Both the position numbers and the translations under genes were made by a program. From assembly GCF_017744675.1 (NCBI RefSeq), contig NZ_JAGIAV010000001.1, forward strand, positions 1,176,151-1,240,150: 64,000 bases of DNA, written 5' to 3'. The notes under the pieces are model-generated. The model made no database searches. It worked only from the letters and a program-made list of their open reading frames with translations, and was not told where the DNA came from. Of this stretch, positions 53,327-63,915 are shown piece by piece (the first letter of the stretch is position 1; each line of letters begins with the position of its first letter). The DNA comes from Flavobacterium sp. Lineage in GTDB: Bacteria > Bacteroidota > Bacteroidia > Flavobacteriales > Flavobacteriaceae.

Positions 53327-53945
53327 ATAATTTTTCGTTTAATTGTTGAATCAATTTTTCTTTCTCATCATTTTCGGTAATGATTCCAGAAACGGCAATT
53401 CCATGAATTCCAGTTTCTATTAACGGACTCACATCTCGTAACGTAATACCTCCAATAGCATAAACTGGAATTGTGATTTTGTTTTTTTTGAGTTTGTGGA
53501 GAATTTCATGATAGCCGCATAAACCCAAAATCGGACTTAATTTTTCTTTTGTAGCAGTAAATCGAAAAGGGCCTAATCCGATATAATCACAGCCATTTTT
53601 AACGTGATTTTCGATGTCTTCAAAAGTATTGGCAGTTCCTCCGATTATTTTTGAGGTTCCTAAAAAGGCTCTCGCTTCGTCGATTTTGGTGTCGGTTAAA
53701 CCCAAATGAACGCCGTCTGCATCAACTTCTTTGGTAAGTTGTAAATTGTCATTTACAATAAAATTAGCGTTGTATTTTTCGCATAAAGGTTTTACCGCTT
53801 CCGCTAAAGTAAAGGCGTCTTTTTCTGTCTGGTTTTTAAAACGCATTTGTACCCAATTGCATCCTGCATCAAGTGCCTGATGAATGTTGTACAATTGTTT
53901 TTCGATCGTTTCGCCCTGAGAGATATATTGAAGTTTGCTATACAT
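53307..53945 (-). CDS. thiE: Thiamine-phosphate synthase ThiE
   Basis: A 212-residue enzyme coupling HMP-PP and thiazole phosphate. Motifs: WVQMRFK (PP binding), [42 protein letters not shown], and VYAIGGI. All usual catalytic positions are present, so this is the working synthase, in contrast to the TenI-like paralogue two genes upstream. It overlaps thiG by 20 nt and thiD by 8 nt. Confidence 0.95.
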   Translation of the reverse strand: MYSKLQYISQGETIEKQLYNIHQALDAGCNWVQMRFKNQTEKDAFTLAEAVKPLCEKYNANFIVNDNLQLTKEVDADGVHLGLTDTKIDEARAFLGTSKIIGGTANTFEDIENHVKNGCDYIGLGPFRFTATKEKLSPILGLCGYHEILHKLKKNKITIPVYAIGGITLRDVSPLIETGIHGIAVSGIITENDEKEKLIQQLNEKLYANIIL

Positions 53946-54678
53946 AATGATAACCGATTAAAGTTGTTGTTGAACTCAAGTAATTTTCGATATAGATTTT
54001 AGCGTTTTTACAAGCTTCTTTTATCGTTAGATTTAAAGCCAAATTGGAAGCAATTGCAGAAGAAAGCACACAGCCCGAACCGTGTTTTTCGAAGCAATTT
54101 TTTCCTGACGGCAGCAGTTCTAGAATTTCATCTTTTAGAAACAAATGATCTCTTCCTAAAGCTTTTTTATTATGTCCGCCTTTCAAAAGAACATTCGTAG
54201 AAAATTGATATTCCTTCAAGATAAAGTCGGGAAAAAGAATTTCCATTTCAAGATGATTGGGCGTAATCAAATCGATTTTTGAAAGTATTTTGTTTAGATC
54301 TAAACGATTTTCAATATTCATAAATTCAAATTTAGTAGTCGATTTCAAAACAGGATCCCAAACAATTTTGGTTGAAGGAGAAAGCAGTTTTATAGTCGAA
54401 ACAATTCGGTTTAAATCGTGTAAAGAAGATACAATTCCAATTTTTGCCACGCTGATTTTATAATTCAAAAAAAGCGTTTCAATCGAACGGATAACAAAAC
54501 TCAAATCTGTCCACTGAATTTCATAAAATTGATTTTCAGTCTGAATGGTATTCGCTGTCGAAATAGCAAAACCAGTGACTTTATGCTGTTCAAATGTTTT
54601 GATATCGGCCAAAATTCCAGCGCTTCCTGAAGGATCTAAGCCTGCGATTGTGAGTGCGAAAGGACGATCTGCTGACAT
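53938..54678 (-). CDS. thiD: HMP/HMP-phosphate kinase ThiD
   Basis: A 246-residue ribokinase-fold enzyme phosphorylating hydroxymethylpyrimidine twice. Motifs: LTIAGLDPSGSAGILADIKTF in parts, AISTANTIQTENQF, KIGIVSS, VWDPVLKSTT, DLITPNHLEME, VLLKGGHNKK and the anion hole KHGSGCVLSSAIA with the catalytic Cys/Asp region. It is a single-domain ThiD, not fused to ThiE. It overlaps the preceding gene by 43 nt. Confidence 0.95.
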   Translation of the reverse strand: MSADRPFALTIAGLDPSGSAGILADIKTFEQHKVTGFAISTANTIQTENQFYEIQWTDLSFVIRSIETLFLNYKISVAKIGIVSSLHDLNRIVSTIKLLSPSTKIVWDPVLKSTTKFEFMNIENRLDLNKILSKIDLITPNHLEMEILFPDFILKEYQFSTNVLLKGGHNKKALGRDHLFLKDEILELLPSGKNCFEKHGSGCVLSSAIASNLALNLTIKEACKNAKIYIENYLSSTTTLIGYHYV

Positions 54679-55244
54679 AATTTAAATTGTTTTAATGGAT
54701 TTTCATTTTTCCAAATACTTCCTAAAAGTGCGACATCGTTAAAACCTTTTTCTAAGACTTTTTGAATGTTTTGGGAATCAATTCCGCCCAAAGCGATCAT
54801 TTTTGTTTGTTGATTTGTTCTTGATTTTAGTTCTTCAAAAAGATTTTTGTCTGGATGATAATTCTCTTTGGAAATACTTGTGAAAACTGGACTGAGAAAA
54901 GCATAATCAAAATTTTCAAGAGCATTAAAATCTTCTATTGAATGTGTTGATGTTGATAGAGACCTGCAAGGTTTTGAAAATCTCGCAGGAGAATCGTTCA
55001 GATTATTTCTTTCTTTTTCAGAAAAATGAAACCGTTCAATGCCAAAATCTTCTGCTAATTGATGATGATGATGCAAAACCAAATTAGCCCGGAAGTCTAG
55101 TTTTATCTGATGAATAAACTGTGCCATTTCCAATTCAGAAAAATCAGGTTTTCTAATATGAAGCAAAGACAATCCTTCCTCTAGCAAAGAATGAAGGATG
55201 TCTATTTCATCTTCAATAAAAAAAGGATTCGTAATCAAAATCAT
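54636..55244 (-). CDS. TenI/ThiE-like protein
   Basis: A 202-residue member of the ThiE/TenI superfamily: LSLLHIRKPDFSE, NLVLHHHHQLAEDFGIERFHFSE in parts, YAFLSPVFTSISKENY, IALGGID. It lacks several residues of the true ThiE phosphate site, so a TenI-like thiazole tautomerase role is more likely. Residues about 86-94 (PARFSKPCR) are encoded by a palindrome inserted in the coding region (54963-54989). It overlaps thiD by 43 nt. Confidence 0.82.
   Translation of the reverse strand: MILITNPFFIEDEIDILHSLLEEGLSLLHIRKPDFSELEMAQFIHQIKLDFRANLVLHHHHQLAEDFGIERFHFSEKERNNLNDSPARFSKPCRSLSTSTHSIEDFNALENFDYAFLSPVFTSISKENYHPDKNLFEELKSRTNQQTKMIALGGIDSQNIQKVLEKGFNDVALLGSIWKNENPLKQFKLCQQIVLSHSQSQA
54963..54989. 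repeat. In-frame hairpin element inside the TenI-like gene
   Basis: CCTGCAAGGTTTTGAAAATCTCGCAGG is written here by its parts: arms CCTGCAAGGTTTT and AAAATCTCGCAGG, one mismatch or wobble apart from pairing. It resembles the AAACCCGACAGGTTTT family used as terminator after ahcY. Its length is a multiple of three and the frame stays open. Confidence 0.6.
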
Positions 55245-55274
55245 ATCTTTCTTCTAGCTTCTTTTCTCTATTTT

Positions 55275-57110
<1,836 letters not shown>

Positions 57111-57202
57111 TCAAGTTTCAGGTTTCAAGTTTGATTCTGATTGTGTCTATTCGCAACGATAAATTGGAATTTGGAATTTTCTATTTTGAAATTTTTAAAA
57201 AA

Positions 57203-57409
57203 TTATCCACCTTGGGTAGCAGAAATAATCAAAATATCGTCAGTTTCGCGTACGAAGAATTCGTTCCATTTGGTTTTTGGAACAACGGTATTATTGACAG
57301 CAACAGCGATTCCGTTTTGTTTGTGCGGAATTTCGAGATCGAGCAATGATTGAACGCTTAGCGATTCAGCATTGAATTTTTTAGTTTGTTGATTGATTTT
57401 TAGTTCCAT
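57203..57409 (-). CDS. thiS: Sulfur carrier protein ThiS
   Basis: A 68-residue ubiquitin-fold sulfur carrier. It ends in the required Gly-Gly (ISATQGG) and has the [16 protein letters not shown] segment typical of ThiS. It is the first gene after the TPP riboswitch, 79 nt downstream. ThiF adenylates its C-terminus. Confidence 0.94.
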   Translation of the reverse strand: MELKINQQTKKFNAESLSVQSLLDLEIPHKQNGIAVAVNNTVVPKTKWNEFFVRETDDILIISATQGG

Positions 57410-57487
57410 TCCTTTTTGAGTTTAGTGTATAGATACACCTTAGGAATGGCTACAAGAACGCATAAAAATGCGTGCAGAAGTCATCTT

Positions 57488-57568
57488 ACTTTTCCCTACG
57501 CTAGTATGAACTAGATCAGGTTCAGAGGGTAAAATCTCAGCCTACAACTTTGTAGACACCCCTAAAGT
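57488..57568 (-). promoter_or_regulatory. TPP riboswitch of the thi operon
   Basis: On the - strand: ACTTTAGGGGTG, GGCTGAGATTTTACCC, TCTGAACCTGATCTAG and GTAGGGAAAAGT, the conserved THI blocks. P1 closes by ACTTT with AAAGT (57564-57568 / 57488-57492). Between it and thiS are two small stems (57458-57473 and 57425-57438) that may form the expression platform. Confidence 0.95.
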
Positions 57569-57574
57569 GTGAAG

Positions 57575-57582
57575 CAAATGTA
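57575..57582 (-). promoter_or_regulatory. -7 promoter box of the thi operon
   Basis: TACATTTG on the - strand matches TAnnTTTG, placing the start just before the riboswitch. A clear -33 TTTG is not seen. Confidence 0.55.
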
Positions 57583-57611
57583 ATAAAATTTTGTTTGGAA
57601 CTTTAAAAAAC

Positions 57612-57678
57612 TTTCAAGTTTCAGGTTTCAAGTTGTTTTTTTGAGTGCAGTTATAACGTGAAACTTGAAACATGAAAC
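57612..57678. repeat. TTTCAAGTTTCAGGTTTCAAG inverted repeat
   Basis: Left arm 57612-57634 and right arm 57661-57678 are complementary over 17 nt with one mismatch. Same family as 30279-30344; a single arm lies at 57108-57131 between thiS and thiC. It may end tag transcription (stop at 57683). Confidence 0.65.
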
Positions 57679-57682
57679 AAAA

Positions 57683-58243
57683 CTATTTCTTTCTCGTCCA
57701 GCAGTCTTCCACATGATCATTGACCATTCCAGTTGCCTGCATATGTGCGTAAATAACAGTTGAGCCGACAAATTTGAAGCCGCGTTTTTTTAAATCTTTA
57801 CTTATAGCATCAGAAATGGAAGTTGTCGCTGGAACATCTTTTAATGTTTTCGGTTTGTTATCAATTGGTTTTCCATTAACGAATTTCCAAATATATTCAG
57901 AAAAGGTTCCAAATTCTTCTTGAACTTTCATAAAAGCTTGAGCATTAGAAACTGCTGCTTTGATTTTTAACTTGTTTCTGATAATTCCAGTGTTCTGCAT
58001 CAATTCTTCGATTTTATCTTCAGAGTAGTTCGCCATTTTTTTATAATCGAAATGGTCAAAAGCAGTTTTAAAATTTTCTCTTTTATTTAAAATCGTGATC
58101 CAGCTTAATCCAGCCTGAAAGGTTTCTAGAATTAAAAACTCAAAAATTGTTGGGTCATCATAAACGGGAGTTCCCCATTCTTCATCATGATATTTTTTAT
58201 ATAAATCGCTGGCCGAACACCAACCGCATCTTATTTGTTCCAT
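57683..58243 (-). CDS. tag: DNA-3-methyladenine glycosylase I
   Basis: A 186-residue base-excision enzyme removing 3-methyladenine. Family blocks: RCGWCSASDLYKKYHDEEWG, LILETFQAGLSWITILNKRENFKTAF in parts, RNKLKIKAAVSNAQAF, RGFKFVGSTVIYAHMQATGMVNDH in parts. Zinc ligands of the HhH Tag fold (N-terminal Cys, C-terminal His/Cys in VNDHVEDCW) are present. It is far from the Ada/AlkB island. Confidence 0.95.
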   Translation of the reverse strand: MEQIRCGWCSASDLYKKYHDEEWGTPVYDDPTIFEFLILETFQAGLSWITILNKRENFKTAFDHFDYKKMANYSEDKIEELMQNTGIIRNKLKIKAAVSNAQAFMKVQEEFGTFSEYIWKFVNGKPIDNKPKTLKDVPATTSISDAISKDLKKRGFKFVGSTVIYAHMQATGMVNDHVEDCWTRKK

Positions 58244-58259
58244 TTTTTTATTTCAAAAG

Positions 58260-58283
58260 AAAACCTCTTGGCTTTGAGGTTTT
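58260..58283 (-). terminator. Terminator of the lipoprotein/transporter unit
   Basis: AAAACCTC (58260-58267) pairs with GAGGTTTT (58276-58283), followed on the - strand by TTTTCTTTTG. It lies 18 nt after the lipoprotein gene's stop. Confidence 0.7.
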
Positions 58284-58300
58284 ATAGATTATTGTCGTTG

Positions 58301-58981
58301 TTATCTTCCAATCTGCCAGCTATATCCCTTCACGCTCGGAATATAGGCAGAACGTCCAACGATGACTAAATTATTATAGATTTTTCGATTGTATTTAATG
58401 CCAATTGCGTTTCCAGAAGTGTACATTTTATTGGCTTTAAAAACGACTTTCATTTTACCGTCTTCTAATTCTGCGTCAGAAACCCTTTCAACAAGCCAAG
58501 TAGATTGCCATTTTACAGCCAATTCATTCTCTGCTGTTTTGGTTACACTTTTTACTAGTTTTACAGCTTCTTCTGGAATTTCAAAATGTTCGGTTAATTG
58601 TTTTTGAGTCATGGTCTGGCCCATTTTGCATTTTGCTAATATTTTACGAACATTAACAAAATTCAATAATTCCTCGTTGACTTCTTTTTTTATAGACGTG
58701 GTCGGACTCGGCGTATGGGTTGGTATTTGAGGACTTAATGCAGGTATTGCTATCGGATTTTTAACAGCAAATGGATTTTTTTGAGCAACGGTTTTTGGTG
58801 ACTCAAATTCCTTTGAGGCGGTAATGCTTTTTGAAGAAACTTTGCGAGGTATCTTCACAGCAGCTGGTATCAGTTTGTTGACAGACTGAATGATTTTTTT
58901 TGGCTCTTTTTTTTCTTCATTGCCACAACTGAAAAAGAAATAGGTAACAGAGAATAAAATAAGTAAATAATTTTTTTTCAT
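58301..58981 (-). CDS. Hypothetical lipoprotein
   Basis: A 226-residue lipoprotein with lipobox Cys19 (FFSC-GNEEKKE). Residues 25-100 form a Lys/Pro/Ser-rich linker of the kind that spans the periplasm (IPRKVSSKSI, TPSPTTSIKKE). The C-terminal 120 residues are a folded domain (LLNFVNVRKILAKCKMGQTM, WQSTWLVERVSD, YNNLVIVGRSAY) that I do not recognise. It is encoded 17 nt after the transporter gene and ends at a terminator. Function unknown. Confidence 0.7.
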   Translation of the reverse strand: MKKNYLLILFSVTYFFFSCGNEEKKEPKKIIQSVNKLIPAAVKIPRKVSSKSITASKEFESPKTVAQKNPFAVKNPIAIPALSPQIPTHTPSPTTSIKKEVNEELLNFVNVRKILAKCKMGQTMTQKQLTEHFEIPEEAVKLVKSVTKTAENELAVKWQSTWLVERVSDAELEDGKMKVVFKANKMYTSGNAIGIKYNRKIYNNLVIVGRSAYIPSVKGYSWQIGR

Positions 58982-58998
58982 GACCTAAAATTTTGTTT

Positions 58999-59661
58999 TT
59001 ACTCTTTATGTGCAGGGTCTTCGTCTAAATATTTTTTAATTAGATAATGGCCTAAATAAATCGCTGGCGTTAATAAAATAGCTATAGCTAACTTAAAAGT
59101 ATATCCTATTAAACCTGAAGATATAAAGGTTTCAAAATCAATTTTTCCTGGCAGCCAAAATGCAATTCCTAAAACAATAAAGGAATCAAACAATTGCGAA
59201 ATCACAGTAGAACCAGTTGCTCTTAACCATATTTTCTTTTCGCCAGTCCTGTTTTTAAAAAACCAAAATATCCAAACATCAATGAGCTGAGAAGCCATAA
59301 AGGCAATTAAGCTTCCCACAATAATCCACATACTCTGTCCAAATACGGCCTGAAACTGATCGTCGTTTACAGGACTTATTCCTTTTGCAGCAGGAATTGT
59401 AATGGCCATAAAAAGTATTAAAAAAGCATAAGCAATCAAACATGCCGTTATAAAAGAAAGCTTTTTTACACCTTTTTCACCAAAATGATCATTAATCAAA
59501 TCAGTAGTTAGAAATACAATTGGCCAAGGCAAAATACCAATACTCATTACAAAGGGGCCAATTTGAATTAACTTTCCTCCAATTAATTCAGCCACAACGG
59601 CATTGGTGATAAATATTCCTGATAAAATTACAAAAACAATTTCTCTTCTGGTTCTAAACAT
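58999..59661 (-). CDS. Queuosine-precursor transporter (YhhQ/VUT family)
   Basis: A 220-residue membrane protein with about six helices. Family segments: VVAELIGGKLI, ILPWPIVFLTTDLINDHFGEKG in parts, MASQLIDVWIFWFFKNRTG, STVISQLFDSFIVLGIAFW. Members import queuine or preQ0. No queuosine biosynthesis gene lies nearby. Start codon at 59661 is the only good ATG. Confidence 0.88.
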   Translation of the reverse strand: MFRTRREIVFVILSGIFITNAVVAELIGGKLIQIGPFVMSIGILPWPIVFLTTDLINDHFGEKGVKKLSFITACLIAYAFLILFMAITIPAAKGISPVNDDQFQAVFGQSMWIIVGSLIAFMASQLIDVWIFWFFKNRTGEKKIWLRATGSTVISQLFDSFIVLGIAFWLPGKIDFETFISSGLIGYTFKLAIAILLTPAIYLGHYLIKKYLDEDPAHKE

Positions 59662-59833
59662 TTGATTTTTGGTATTGGTATTTCAAAAATAAACTATTTC
59701 TTTTAATTGTTATAAGCGGATTAATTTTTATAATCTGTTTGAATATGAAGTTTGCTTTCTATTGGTTAATTTTGAGATTCTGTTGCATTTTTTGTTAGTC
59801 AGATTTTGTGCAGAATTAATTAATGTATTTGTT

Positions 59834-61897
59834 ATGAAAACACCAATAGAATTAGATAATCCGTTGTTAAAAGAGTGGACAGGACCTTATGGAGGCGTTC
59901 CGGATTTTACGGCATATAAAGTTTCAGATTTTAAGCCTGCAATAGAATTTGCTATTCAGGAAAAATTAGAGGAGATAGAAGCAATATCAAATAATTCAGA
60001 AAAACCGACTTTTGAAAACACCATTAAAGCTTTGGAACTTTCTGGCGAAAAATTAGATCGAATTCATGCAGTTTATGGTATTTATAGATCAAATCTGAGT
60101 ACTCCTGAGTTTAATGTAGTTGATACCGAAATGTCACCAAAATTAGCTGAGATCAATGATAAGTTATATCAAAATGAGAAATTGTTTTCTAGAATTGAAG
60201 CTTTATACAAATCGGAAGAAAAAAAGAATTTGACTAAAGAACAGCAGCGTTTGCTTTGGTTGTATTATACCGATTTTGTGAGAGAAGGAGCAGAGCTCAA
60301 TGAAAAAGACAAAGTTAGAGTTGCGGAGATAAACCAGGAACTGGCTGGACTTTTTACTGCTTTTAGCCAAAAATTACTGGCAGAAGAAAATAGTCAGTAT
60401 ATAGAATTAAAAATAGAAACTGATTTTGACGGTTTGCCTGAGGAGTTCAAAAATGCTGCTATTGCCGAAGCTAAAGAAAGAAATCTAAATGTTTTGGGAT
60501 GCATCGGAAATACAAGATCTTCAATCGAGCCATTTTTAACCTTTTCTAATCAAAGAGATTTAAGAGAAAAAGCTTTTGATCTTTTTGTAAAACGAGGCGA
60601 TAATAAAAATGAAAATGATACCAATGAAACTCTTGTTTCTATTTTGAAATTAAGAGCAGAAAAAGCGAAAATTTTAGGTTTTACTAATTTTGCGGAATGG
60701 AGTTTATCTAATAAAATGGCTAAAGATCCGCAGAAAACACTCGAATTAATGAATTCGGTATGGAAACCGGCTGTAGAAAAAGTAAAAAATGATGTTGCTG
60801 CTATGCAGGAAATGGTAAATAATGAAGGTGGAAACTTTAAAATACAGCCTTGGGATTATCGTTTTTATACCGAAAAAGTGCGTAAAGCAAAGTATGATTT
60901 AGATCAAAATGAAATCAAGCAATATCTGCAGCTGGAAAATTTACGTGAAGGAATGTTCTGGACAGCGGGCGAATTATTTAATTTAGGTTTCAAGCAATTG
61001 TCAGATGTTCCTGTTTATCATCCTGATGTTCGTGTTTGGGAAGTCAATAATAAAAATACTGGAGAACCAATTGGTTTATGGTATTTTGACCCGTACGCGC
61101 GTGTTGGCAAGCGTTCTGGAGCGTGGATGAATTCGCATAGAGATCAGCAGAAAATAAAAGGAAACGTACTTCCAATTGTATCGAATAATTGCAATTTTAT
61201 TAAAGGAAATAGCGATGAACCCGTTTTAATTTCTTGGGATGATGCGACCACTTTATTTCATGAATTTGGGCACGCCCTGCACGGATTATGTTCAAATGTT
61301 ACGTATCCAAGCCTTTCAGGAACTTCTGTAGCTAGAGATTATGTAGAATTTCCTTCGCAATTGTTAGAGCATTGGCTAGCTACTCCAGAGGTTTTAAATA
61401 AGTTTGCGCTTCATTATAAAACAAACGAACCTTTATCTCAGTCACTAGTGGAAAGAATCGGAAAAGCAGCCAATTTTAATGAGGGATTTGCAACTGTAGA
61501 AACAATTTCAAGTTCGTTTGTCGATATGAAATTGCATTTAACAACTGACACAATCGATCCGGATGCTTTTGAAAAGAAAGTTTTAAGCGAAATTAATATG
61601 CCGTCTGAAATTGTAATGCGACACAGGATTCCGCAGTTTGCTCATATTTTTTCTAGTGATGGATATGCAGCGGGATATTACAGCTATTTGTGGGCAGATG
61701 TGATTAATGCAGATGCTTATGAGGCTTTTCTGGAAGCTGGCGGACCATTTGATAAAAATGTTTCTGAACGTCTTTATAAAACAGTTTTAAGCGTTGGAAA
61801 TACTATAGATAACGAAGAAATGTATGAGAATTTTAGAGGTCACGCTCCGCAATCGGATGCACTGATGCGAGCGAGAAACTTTCCTGTTGAAAGCTAA
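59834..61897 (+). CDS. M3-family zinc metallopeptidase (Dcp/oligopeptidase A type)
   Basis: A 687-residue peptidase. Zinc site His476-Glu-Phe-Gly-His480 (TTLFHEFGHALHG) with the downstream Glu about 28 residues on (RDYVEFPSQLLEHW). C-terminal family blocks include FAHIFSSDGYAAGYYSYLWADV in parts and RGHAPQSDALMRARNF. No signal peptide at this start, so cytosolic. The frame opens at TTG 59762, but MKTPIELDNPLLKEW at 59834 matches family N-termini. It digests short peptides. Confidence 0.95.
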   Translation: MKTPIELDNPLLKEWTGPYGGVPDFTAYKVSDFKPAIEFAIQEKLEEIEAISNNSEKPTFENTIKALELSGEKLDRIHAVYGIYRSNLSTPEFNVVDTEMSPKLAEINDKLYQNEKLFSRIEALYKSEEKKNLTKEQQRLLWLYYTDFVREGAELNEKDKVRVAEINQELAGLFTAFSQKLLAEENSQYIELKIETDFDGLPEEFKNAAIAEAKERNLNVLGCIGNTRSSIEPFLTFSNQRDLREKAFDLFVKRGDNKNENDTNETLVSILKLRAEKAKILGFTNFAEWSLSNKMAKDPQKTLELMNSVWKPAVEKVKNDVAAMQEMVNNEGGNFKIQPWDYRFYTEKVRKAKYDLDQNEIKQYLQLENLREGMFWTAGELFNLGFKQLSDVPVYHPDVRVWEVNNKNTGEPIGLWYFDPYARVGKRSGAWMNSHRDQQKIKGNVLPIVSNNCNFIKGNSDEPVLISWDDATTLFHEFGHALHGLCSNVTYPSLSGTSVARDYVEFPSQLLEHWLATPEVLNKFALHYKTNEPLSQSLVERIGKAANFNEGFATVETISSSFVDMKLHLTTDTIDPDAFEKKVLSEINMPSEIVMRHRIPQFAHIFSSDGYAAGYYSYLWADVINADAYEAFLEAGGPFDKNVSERLYKTVLSVGNTIDNEEMYENFRGHAPQSDALMRARNFPVES

Positions 61898-61905
61898 GAT
61901 GCAAT

Positions 61906-61940
61906 AAAAAAGCCCGAATAACTAAATATTCGGGCTTTTT
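61906..61940. terminator. Bidirectional terminator
   Basis: AGCCCGAATA (61911-61920) pairs with TATTCGGGCT (61927-61936), flanked by A5 and T5, between convergent M3 peptidase and tsf. Confidence 0.92.
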
Positions 61941-61958
61941 AATATTGAAAATAATATA

Positions 61959-62921
61959 TTAACCTAAAGTAACTCTTTTGAAACCTGTAATTTCAACATT
62001 GAATCCTTTAACATAATCACCAACTTTTTTACTGTCATCTTTGATGAAGTTTTGATCAAGTAAAGCTTTTTCTTGATCTAAAGTAGTGTTGTCAGAAATG
62101 AAACGTTGAACTTTTCCTGGAAGAATTTTGTCCCAGATTTGCTCTGGTTTTCCTTCAGCTTTTAATTCAGCTTTAGCATCTTCTTCTGCTTGTTTGATAA
62201 CTTCTGGAGTTAATTGAGAGAAAGAGATGTATTTAGGAACATTTTTTAAAGTTTTTCCTAAACGTTTTGCTTCTTCATTGTCTTTTTCGATTACAGCAAT
62301 ACGAGCAGCAAGTTCAGATTCTACGAAAGCTGGATCAAAATCTTTGTAAGATAATGTGTCAGCACCCATAGAAGCAACTTGCATAGAGATATCTTTTGTT
62401 AAAGCTTCAGCATTAGCAACTGGAGCAGAAATTGCAGTTAAAGCAGCAATTTTATTAACGTGAACATAAGATCCAACGTAAGCACCTTCTAAAATTTCGA
62501 AACCACCGATTTCGATTTTTTCACCGATAACTCCAGTTTGCTCGATTAATTTCTCAGCAACTGTAATTCCGTTGAAATCAGAAGCTAATAATTCTTCTTT
62601 AGAAGAGAAATTGATAGCTCTTTCAACTAAATCTTTAGCTAAAGTTACGAAAGCTTCATTTTTACCTACGAAGTCAGTTTCACAGTTTAAAGTGATGATA
62701 GCTCCTTTAGTGTGGTCAGCATTGATAAAAGAAACAGCAGCTCCTTCAGAAGACTCACGGTCAGAACGGTTAGCAGCAACTTTTTGTCCTTTTTCTCTAA
62801 GGATTTGGATCGCTTTATCGAAATCTCCTTCAGCTTCAATTAAAGCTTTTTTACAGTCCATCATTCCGGCACCTGTAGATTGTCTTAATTTATTTACGTC
62901 TGCAGCAGTAATTGTTGACAT
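61959..62921 (-). CDS. tsf: Elongation factor Ts
   Basis: A 320-residue nucleotide-exchange factor for EF-Tu. N-terminal UBA-like module with VNKLRQSTGAGMMDCKKALIEAEGD in parts, then the TDFVGKNEAFV core and a long C-terminal region typical of Bacteroidetes. It follows rpsB by 140 nt on the same strand, the usual rpsB-tsf order. The gap holds A/T-rich TTGGAATTT repeats. Confidence 0.98.
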   Translation of the reverse strand: MSTITAADVNKLRQSTGAGMMDCKKALIEAEGDFDKAIQILREKGQKVAANRSDRESSEGAAVSFINADHTKGAIITLNCETDFVGKNEAFVTLAKDLVERAINFSSKEELLASDFNGITVAEKLIEQTGVIGEKIEIGGFEILEGAYVGSYVHVNKIAALTAISAPVANAEALTKDISMQVASMGADTLSYKDFDPAFVESELAARIAVIEKDNEEAKRLGKTLKNVPKYISFSQLTPEVIKQAEEDAKAELKAEGKPEQIWDKILPGKVQRFISDNTTLDQEKALLDQNFIKDDSKKVGDYVKGFNVEITGFKRVTLG

Positions 62922-63025
62922 AATATTTTGAATTTTTTAATGTTAAAAGTAAAAAATTCCATCTTTTAAATCCCAAAATCCAATTTTAATAAATTATCAA
63001 CATAACGTTTTTAATTTTATTTTGG

Positions 63026-63060
63026 ACTTTGGAATTTAAAATTTGGAATTTAAAATTTGA
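63026..63060. repeat. TTTGGAATTTAAAATTTGGAATTT repeats between rpsB and tsf
   Basis: Two TTTGGAATTTAAAATTT-like units lie directly after the rpsB stop, in the same family as repeats at 40.7, 47.3 and 57.2 kb. Confidence 0.55.
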
Positions 63061-63061
63061 T

Positions 63062-63832
63062 TTATTCTTCAGTTTCAGTTGCAGGAGCAGCTTCAGCCTC
63101 AACAGCAGGAGCTTCTTCAGCAGCTTCAACTTCTTTCTCAGCACCTCTGTCAGAAAGACCTTCGATTACTGCAGTAGTCACTAAAGATAAAATTTTGTCA
63201 ATTGATTTAGAAGCGTCATCATTTGCAGGAATCACGTAATCAACCTCTCTTGGGTCAGAATTCGTATCAACCATTGCGAAAACTGGAATGTTTAATTTTT
63301 GAGCTTCTTTTATTGCGATGTGTTCAGCTTTGATATCTACTACGAACAATGCTGCAGGTAGTCTAGACATATCAGCAATTGAACCTAAGTTTTTCTCTAA
63401 TTTAGCACGTAGACGATCAACTTGTAAACGCTCTTTTTTAGATAAAGTGTTGAAAGTACCATCTTTCTTCATTTTATCTATAGAAGACATTTTTTTAACT
63501 GCCTTTCTGATAGTTACGAAGTTAGTCAACATTCCACCTGGCCATCTTTCAGTGATGTAAGGCATGTTTGCAGCTTTTGCTTTATCAGCAACGATGTCTT
63601 TTGCTTGTTTTTTGGTAGCTACGAATAAGATTTTTCTACCTGATGCAGCGATTTTTTTCAAAGCTTCATTAGCTTCTTCGATTTTAGCTGCAGTTTTATA
63701 TAGATTGATAATGTGAATACCATTACGCTCCATATAAATGTAAGGAGCCATGTTTGGATCCCATTTTCTAGTCATGTGTCCGAAGTGAACACCTGCTTCT
63801 AGTAATTCTTTTACTTCTATTTTGTTTGCCAT
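63062..63832 (-). CDS. rpsB: 30S ribosomal protein S2
   Basis: A 256-residue S2 protein: ELLEAGVHFGHMTRKWDPNMAPYIYMER in parts, LFVATKKQAKDIV, ERWPGGMLTNF, ALFVVDIKAEHIAIKEA in parts, PVFAMVDTNSDP, and IPANDDASKSIDKILSLV. The Glu/Ala-rich tail after residue 232 is usual in this phylum. Confidence 0.98.
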   Translation of the reverse strand: MANKIEVKELLEAGVHFGHMTRKWDPNMAPYIYMERNGIHIINLYKTAAKIEEANEALKKIAASGRKILFVATKKQAKDIVADKAKAANMPYITERWPGGMLTNFVTIRKAVKKMSSIDKMKKDGTFNTLSKKERLQVDRLRAKLEKNLGSIADMSRLPAALFVVDIKAEHIAIKEAQKLNIPVFAMVDTNSDPREVDYVIPANDDASKSIDKILSLVTTAVIEGLSDRGAEKEVEAAEEAPAVEAEAAPATETEE

Positions 63833-63915
63833 TTTTGTACTAGTTTACGTTCTGTTGATTAGCAATGTATGAATGGCGATTTCTCTGGCTTCATGCATTT
63901 AGATGCTAAACTATA

